Below, one piece after another: positions 32,828-36,802 of a DNA stretch of 36,802 nt (position 1 is its first letter; the number at the start of each line of letters is the position of its first letter). The notes under the pieces are model-generated. The model was not told the origin of the DNA. It did not search any database and was given only the letters and a program-made list of their open reading frames with translations. This stretch comes from Phycisphaerae bacterium (GTDB taxonomy: Bacteria > Planctomycetota > Phycisphaerae > SM23-33): assembly GCA_003551645.1 (NCBI GenBank), contig PUND01000076.1:1-36802 (forward strand). The letters are read 5' to 3'. The translations under genes were made by a program, and so were the position numbers.

Positions 32828-34690
32828 TCACGACTGTTCAAGTGCCTCGGACGGTTCGCGAAGTTCGACCTCCGAACCTTCGCCGGTCGGTTGGGAAACC
32901 TTTTCCACCGTATAGCTGCCGGGTTCGGACCTTCGCACCGCCTCGACCACGCGCTGCTGGGCCGCCTCGACGTCGCTGAGGCGCACCGGGCCTATACGGT
33001 CCATCTGCTCGCGTATGCGTTTGGACGTCGTCGAAGACACACTGCTCAGAAATCGCCGCCGCAGACGACTGTTCGCCGTCCTCAGGGCAACCGCCAGGTC
33101 CTCGCTGTCCAGTGACTCCAGCGCCTCGCTCCATTGCTCCAGTGGAAGGCGGTCAAGATCATCGAACGCCATCAGTTCCCGCTGAATGGACCTGGCCAGA
33201 TCCGGAGATTCTCCGTCAAGTGCATCCAGGACCGCCTGCTCGGCCGCCCCGCCGACGTGTCGGAGTATGCTCGCGGCGGACGATACCCCCCCGCCACGGC
33301 CGGCACCGCCGCGGCTCATTCGCATCCGAAGCGATTCCTCGACATCACTGATAATCTGGGGGTCCACCTGCTCCAGGGCCGCTATCCGCCGGACAACCTC
33401 AACACGACGGTCCGGCTCCAGTGCCGCAAGGGCCGCCGCCGAACGCGCCGGTGTCAGATAGGAAAGCACAACCGCGACGGTCTGCGGATGCTCGCCGCGA
33501 AGGGCCGCCTGAAGCTCTTCGATGGGCGTGTCGGCGAGAAACGCGAACGGCTCGGTGGTTGCCGCATCCGGTTGTTCTGTTACGACCCCCGCCTCATCCG
33601 TCGCCTGTCCTGGTTCAGCCGGCTTGCGCTTACGCATCAAGGCGACTCCGAATCCCAGGATAAGCACCACCGCCAATCCGGTCGTCAGCGCGCCGCGCCA
33701 GTATCCGGCCGGCGGCTCATCCCGCCCGGCGGCCCTGGCGTCCCGGTACCAGTCCACGTGTACGGCGTCCGGTTCGGTCCCGATGGTCCTGGCGACAGAC
33801 AGACGGATTCGCTCAAGCTCTGCGTCGGCATTGTCGGCCTTATGGGCGGATAAATGGCTTCGAGGCAGCGAGACGGCCGCACCCTGGCAGCTTATCTTGT
33901 CGCCATCGACTCGAACGTCCACGCTTACGATGACTCCCTCGATATAACGAAGGGCCGAGCCGATGCGCTCTTGGTAATGGGCCTCGGCTCGTCGCAGCCG
34001 CTCGACGGCGTCGGTCGGCTCGTCCCGTCCGGCGACATGGCTCCTGCCGCTGCTGTCCACCACGCGGACATCCTCAGGGTCCATTCCCGATACGCTGCCG
34101 GCGAGCAAATCGGCGATGGCGTCCACCAGGTCGCCGGTCATGATGGCGTCTTCGGCCAGTCGGACGTTTACGGCGGCTCGGGGCTGGTCGCCACTCAGCG
34201 AGCGGCCCGACCCCGGCTCCAGTATCACAGTCGCCGACTGCACAGCGGGAAAGTCCGCTATGAGTTGCTCCAGTGTGGCCATCTTGGCCACGTGCCAGCG
34301 CCGCTCGATGGTCGCCTGGGTGGACCAGATGTCGGTCTGCTGGGTGATTTCCTCGAATGCCGAACGCCGCTGGTCGTCGAGCAGGCCGTCATCGCGAAGG
34401 GCGGACATGGCCGCGGCCGAATCGTCCGCCCGCACCAGAAGGCGGCCTGCTTCAACTCGCACGGCTATGCCGTGCGATTCAAGAGTGCTGACGGCGGCGG
34501 AGAGATCGTCCGCGCCCAGTGAAGGCGTGTCCAGGGCGGTCATGCTTTGGGACCGGCCGGCGACTACCAGCCAAACGGTGCCCAGCAAGACTAGAAAGGC
34601 CAGCATGGCGGCGATCAGTCGCGACCGTCCCTGCATGGACCGAATCCGTCCGGCTACCTGCCGCGAAAGATTCTTCAGCCGTTCTGTCAC
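32828..34690 (-). CDS. fliF/fliG: Natural FliF-FliG fusion: MS-ring and switch protein in one chain
   Basis: One uninterrupted frame of 620 codons. Residues 25-44 form membrane helix 1. About 50-215 is the YscJ/FliF double ring-building motif, with AKMATLEQLIADFPAVQSA and VILEPGSGRS in the second. About 235-325 is a reduced RBM3 without a large beta-collar insertion. Residues 334-352 form membrane helix 2. A 35-residue Pro/Glu linker leads directly into the FliG middle domain, DTPIEELQAALRGEHPQTVA (387 onward, EHPQ motif at 399-402). A Gly-rich hinge RGGAGRGGG follows, then the FliG C-terminal torque domain ending IGPVRLSDVEAAQQRVVEAVRR. FliG_N and the FliF tail are absent. Usual separate lengths are about 550 and 330, so the fusion is much shortened. 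GTG at 34690 follows GGAGG by seven bases. Confidence 0.9.
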   Translation of the reverse strand: MTERLKNLSRQVAGRIRSMQGRSRLIAAMLAFLVLLGTVWLVVAGRSQSMTALDTPSLGADDLSAAVSTLESHGIAVRVEAGRLLVRADDSAAAMSALRDDGLLDDQRRSAFEEITQQTDIWSTQATIERRWHVAKMATLEQLIADFPAVQSATVILEPGSGRSLSGDQPRAAVNVRLAEDAIMTGDLVDAIADLLAGSVSGMDPEDVRVVDSSGRSHVAGRDEPTDAVERLRRAEAHYQERIGSALRYIEGVIVSVDVRVDGDKISCQGAAVSLPRSHLSAHKADNADAELERIRLSVARTIGTEPDAVHVDWYRDARAAGRDEPPAGYWRGALTTGLAVVLILGFGVALMRKRKPAEPGQATDEAGVVTEQPDAATTEPFAFLADTPIEELQAALRGEHPQTVAVVLSYLTPARSAAALAALEPDRRVEVVRRIAALEQVDPQIISDVEESLRMRMSRGGAGRGGGVSSAASILRHVGGAAEQAVLDALDGESPDLARSIQRELMAFDDLDRLPLEQWSEALESLDSEDLAVALRTANSRLRRRFLSSVSSTTSKRIREQMDRIGPVRLSDVEAAQQRVVEAVRRSEPGSYTVEKVSQPTGEGSEVELREPSEALEQS

Positions 34691-34754
34691 GTCCGGTCCT
34701 CCGTGACCGCTAAGCAATAGTGACGATTATGTGGTTAGTTTTTGACGGAACTGC

Positions 34755-35138
34755 TCAGCAGCGGTCCCGCCGCTCGAAGTGCTCGCGTATTTCCTGCAAA
34801 GACTTGTTCTCTGCCTTCAGGTCTATGATTTCGTCGAGCCGGTCGAAGACCGAATCGTCATAAAGCCGGTGCCCGCCCGGCGTCCAGGACGACTCCTGCA
34901 GCAGCCCCATGGTCGTGTAGTTATGGATGGTCTGACGGCTGACACCGGAATAGCCCACCACTTCGCCGATCCGATAGAGCTTCGGCGGCCTGCGGCGCCG
35001 CCTGCCGGCAACCGCTGTGGCGCCTCCGTGCTCCGCCGTCCGGTGTTCCTGATCGGGAAGTCGTGAGCCGGTTTCGGTTGCTTCGGTCTCAGAGAGGCCT
35101 GCATCCGCTTGGGCTTCCATATCTTTCTGATTCAGCAT
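34755..35138 (-). CDS. MerR-family transcription regulator heading the flagellar operon
   Basis: The protein has 127 residues. The N-terminal 50 residues are polar and end in RRRRR. Then comes a MerR winged helix: YRIGEVVGYSGVSRQTIHNYTTMGLL (about 55-80, split in helix and turn), and GGHRLYD (88-94), the wing hallmark. A short coiled-coil helix with LDEIIDLKAENKSLQEIREHF follows. There are no effector-binding cysteines and no C-terminal ligand domain. This is closer to HspR/MlrA/BldC-like members than to metal sensors. The ATG at 35138 has GGAGG four bases upstream. It is 65 bases upstream of fliF-fliG, same strand, so it could control the operon and itself. Confidence 0.85.
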   Translation of the reverse strand: MLNQKDMEAQADAGLSETEATETGSRLPDQEHRTAEHGGATAVAGRRRRRPPKLYRIGEVVGYSGVSRQTIHNYTTMGLLQESSWTPGGHRLYDDSVFDRLDEIIDLKAENKSLQEIREHFERRDRC

Positions 35139-35150
35139 GGCGCCTCCAGT

Positions 35151-35198
35151 CATTTTACGTTTTATAAAATGTCTATACCCCTGGAGGATGGTTGTCAA
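35151..35198 (-). promoter_or_regulatory. Promoter and inverted-repeat operator of the merR-flagellar operon
   Basis: On the minus strand a -35 box TTGACA (35193-35198, written here as its complement positions) is followed after 15 bases by TATAGA (35172-35177), or after 17 bases by TAGACA (35170-35175). Between this and the start codon lies a perfect inverted repeat, CATTTTA (35151-35157) and TAAAATG (35165-35171), with a 7-base centre. This is a likely binding site for MerR-type self-control. It is only 12 bases from the ATG. Confidence 0.6.
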
Positions 35199-35212
35199 CC
35201 GAATTCGCAAAA

Positions 35213-35240
35213 CTTTTTTGAGATTTTTTAAATTTTTTTT
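35213..35240 (-). promoter_or_regulatory. Phased A-tracts upstream of the merR promoter (UP-element-like)
   Basis: Three T-runs on the + strand, T6 at 35214-35219, T6 at 35224-35229 and T8 at 35233-35240, are spaced about 10 bases apart. They stand out in a GC-rich sequence and lie upstream of the -35 box for the leftward operon. Helically phased A-tracts bend DNA and bind the polymerase alpha subunit. Confidence 0.5.
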
Positions 35241-35447
35241 AAGGTCCTGCGCCCAGCAGGATAACCACCCGTGTCCCAAAGCAGATTGACTGGTATCTCG
35301 CCGGAAGGACCGTCCGAGCGGTACGCTACGCCCTCCGTGCCTGGTCCATAATCCCATGTCCAACGGGCCATGCGCATACCCAAATGAGCCGGGCCGCCGG
35401 CTGCGCGTTTGCGAACCCTGCGGCCGATCCGTACAATCACTGCCACC

Positions 35448-36542
35448 ATGTACCGGCTCGCGTTCATCCCCGCCCTGCTGTGCATACTACTGCTCGGCTG
35501 TCGCGACGAACCCGAACAGCCCGAACCGCCCCCACAACAGCCCCCCTCAACCGAACGGCAACCAGACGACGCGGAGCGGACCCGGCCAAACAGGATGCTC
35601 GAAGCTGCGGCACGACAATTGGACGAAGGCCGTAAGGCGCTGCCGGATCGTCGTCAGTGGAAGACACTGGCCAAGGTAATGAGAACGGCGACGGTCGAGG
35701 CGCTTCAGCGGACATCGCAAGACCCACAGACGCACCTGTCGGCCGGCGATCACGCCCTCTCCCGAGGAGATACGGACCGCGCCATCGACCGGTTTCGCAA
35801 GGCCACGTCGCTTTCGCCCGACTGCCCCGATGCCTGGAAATCACTGGCCGTGGCGCTAATCGCCGCCGAGCGGCATGCCCAGGCCGCGGAAGTGTGCCGA
35901 CGGATACTGGAACTTCGGCCCGGTGACCGGACAGCGAGGTTCAACCTGGCCGTCGCCCTGTCCCGCAAGGAGCGTTTCGGCGAGGCCGAACGGCTATATC
36001 GGGAGCTGCTGCTGGACCACCCCGACTTCACACCCGCCATTTACAATCTGGGATCGCTCCTGCAGTCGCAGAGACGGCTTTCCGAGGCCGCCTCCCACTG
36101 GCGGGATGTTATAGAGCGGAAGCCGCACATGCCGTCGGCCCATACGGCGCTGGCAGAGGTGCTGACGGACCTTGGTAATTACGAGGAAGCGATGGCGGCC
36201 TATGCACAGGCCGCTATTCTGGAGCCGGACGATCCGATCGGCTGGGCGAATCTGGCCATCGCGGCTGAGGCCACCGGAAGCTTGGGCAGGTCCGTGGTCG
36301 CGGCCCGCCGCGCGCGCCAGGCGGCGGAGAGTACCGACGCCGGCGACGCCTCCATGCATGCGACGCTGGGCGACCTGATGCTGCGCCTGCATCGGGAGCT
36401 GGAGCATCCGGAGTTCCTCGCCGATGCTGTCGCCTTCTGGCGGGCCAGCTTGTCTCAGGATCCGGACCAGCCGGAGCTGCGCAACAGGGTCGATGTCTAT
36501 GGCGGCATAACGGCCGAGCCGGCCGACGGCGCCGGCCGTTGA
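35448..36542 (+). CDS. TPR-repeat lipoprotein
   Basis: The product has 364 residues. MYRLAFIPALLCILLLGC is a lipoprotein signal with lipobox LLLGC and lipidated Cys18. A Pro/Glu/Gln-rich spacer follows (19-40), then tetratricopeptide repeats from about 95 to 275. Units such as DHALSRGDTDRAIDRFRKA, LAVALIAAERHAQAAEVCRR, LAVALSRKERFGEAERLYRE and LAEVLTDLGNYEEAMAAYAQ recur every 34 residues. TPR proteins are scaffolds for protein assemblies. The ATG at 35448 fits the signal peptide; an earlier in-frame ATG at 35409 does not. No clear ribosome-binding site is visible. It is divergent from the flagellar operon, so a link to flagellar assembly is only a possibility. Confidence 0.85.
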   Translation: MYRLAFIPALLCILLLGCRDEPEQPEPPPQQPPSTERQPDDAERTRPNRMLEAAARQLDEGRKALPDRRQWKTLAKVMRTATVEALQRTSQDPQTHLSAGDHALSRGDTDRAIDRFRKATSLSPDCPDAWKSLAVALIAAERHAQAAEVCRRILELRPGDRTARFNLAVALSRKERFGEAERLYRELLLDHPDFTPAIYNLGSLLQSQRRLSEAASHWRDVIERKPHMPSAHTALAEVLTDLGNYEEAMAAYAQAAILEPDDPIGWANLAIAAEATGSLGRSVVAARRARQAAESTDAGDASMHATLGDLMLRLHRELEHPEFLADAVAFWRASLSQDPDQPELRNRVDVYGGITAEPADGAGR

Positions 36543-36587
36543 GAGGCCCAGCGGCGTGGCACCGGGCGGGCATGCCCGATCCACGGT

Positions 36588-36605
36588 TCATTCGCGATTC
36601 GCGAC
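36588..36605. repeat. Short heptamer repeat next to the IS end
   Basis: ATTC, GCGATTC and GCGACC follow one another with 7-base phase at 36590-36606. The unit GCGATTC is shared with the tract in the fliQ-fliR junction (28303-28309). The insertion element begins directly after it. Confidence 0.5.
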
Positions 36606-36670
36606 CAGTAGTGTCCGGTTAACTTTGGATTAATTCTGTGTAGCCTCTGTCGCAACAGACGCTTGTGAAA

Positions 36671-36777
36671 ATCCATGACCTGTATCGATTTCATTTTGGC
36701 GGTACGATTCGGACCTTCGACAGCGAAGGGAGCCGCCGATGAATACCGGACGAACCGTCTTTTCACAGGTCATGGAT
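36671..36777. repeat. 13-bp inverted repeat flanking the transposase start
   Basis: ATCCATGACCTGT (36671-36683) and ACAGGTCATGGAT (36765-36777) are perfect reverse complements separated by 81 bases. The transposase ATG (36739) and its ribosome-binding site lie in the loop. Confidence 0.7.
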
Positions 36778-36802
36778 CACCTTCCGATGCGCCGCTTCGC
36801 CA
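36739..36802 (+). CDS. IS4-family-like transposase, N-terminal fragment (runs off window)
   Basis: Only 21 codons are visible, beginning MNTGRTVFSQVMDHLPMRRF. This matches the typical N-terminus of IS4-family transposases with a DUF4372 domain, which start M-N-x-G-x-T-x-F-S-Q-x-M-x-x-x-P. AAGGGAG lies seven bases before the ATG. The catalytic DDE core would be downstream of the window. Confidence 0.65.
   Translation, partial: MNTGRTVFSQVMDHLPMRRFA

Larger units (their letters stand above)
36609..36802 (+). mobile_element. Left end of an IS4-family-like insertion sequence (cut by window edge)
   Basis: The element appears to begin near TAGTGTCCGGTTAAC (36609-36623), which I associate with the ends of IS4-type elements carrying a DUF4372 transposase. 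A transposase start follows at 36739. The right end and target duplication lie outside the window. Confidence 0.6.

Noticed and set aside
35228..35485. 85-codon open frame on the minus strand between the TPR gene and merR
   Set aside because: It overlaps the A-tract region and the start of the TPR gene, has no ribosome-binding site, and resembles no family I know.
36497..36766. 89-codon minus-strand frame across the IS end
   Set aside because: It spans the boundary between the TPR gene and the insertion element, so it cannot be an ancestral gene; it is a shadow of both.

Overview
This 36.8-kb, GC-rich window looks like chromosome from a Planctomycetota bacterium, probably a Phycisphaerae relative. 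The reasons are a PEP-CTERM protein that also carries dockerin-like repeats, a Gram-negative outer-membrane gene (lpxB), Planctomycete-style Gfo/Idh oxidoreductase and recombinase sequences, weak Shine-Dalgarno sites at several genes, and short 7-bp repeat tracts at gene ends. This assignment is inferred from gene content; no rRNA or other marker gene is present.

Left part (1-10340): the 3' end of a family-2 glycosyltransferase; a secreted PEP-CTERM/dockerin protein behind a 390-base structured leader; a decayed serine-recombinase remnant; a VTT/DedA-type membrane protein; a CLP1/GRC3-like P-loop kinase; a histidine phosphatase; a three-gene MacB-type exporter operon (ATPase, FtsX-like permease, membrane-fusion protein); and a GNAT acetyltransferase. 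Middle part (10474-21172): a leftward operon of a small unknown gene, acpS and lpxB; a soluble histidine kinase behind a candidate sigma-28 promoter; a secreted SH3b protein behind a sigma-70-like promoter; a leftward PAS histidine kinase plus NtrC-type regulator pair; a Gfo/Idh/MocA oxidoreductase; a HAD phosphatase/mutase; a zinc-ribbon protein and dapF.

Right part (21406-35138): a leftward, tightly packed flagellar operon. Read in its own direction it runs merR, a fused fliF-fliG, fliH, fliI, fliJ, fliN, fliO, fliP, fliQ, fliR, flhB, flhA, flhF, flhG and then fliA after a 335-base gap. It encodes the MS-ring/switch core, the export gate and ATPase complex, the FlhF/FlhG placement system and sigma-28. 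Hook, filament, stator, fliE and fliM genes are not in the window. After it come a divergent TPR lipoprotein and the left end of an IS4-like element cut by the window edge.

The most unusual biology is in the flagellar operon. FliF and FliG are one 620-residue protein. The FliG N-terminal domain and the FliF C-terminal tail, which normally form the contact between the two proteins, are both missing, so a short covalent linker appears to replace that contact. FlhB stops before the cytoplasmic NPTH auto-cleavage domain that switches export substrates. A MerR-family gene heads the operon, behind a promoter with an inverted repeat and phased A-tracts. A 7-bp repeat tract sits in the fliQ-fliR junction and may be translated as the FliR N-terminus. 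Together these suggest a divergent, compact flagellum, or a flagellum-derived secretion device.
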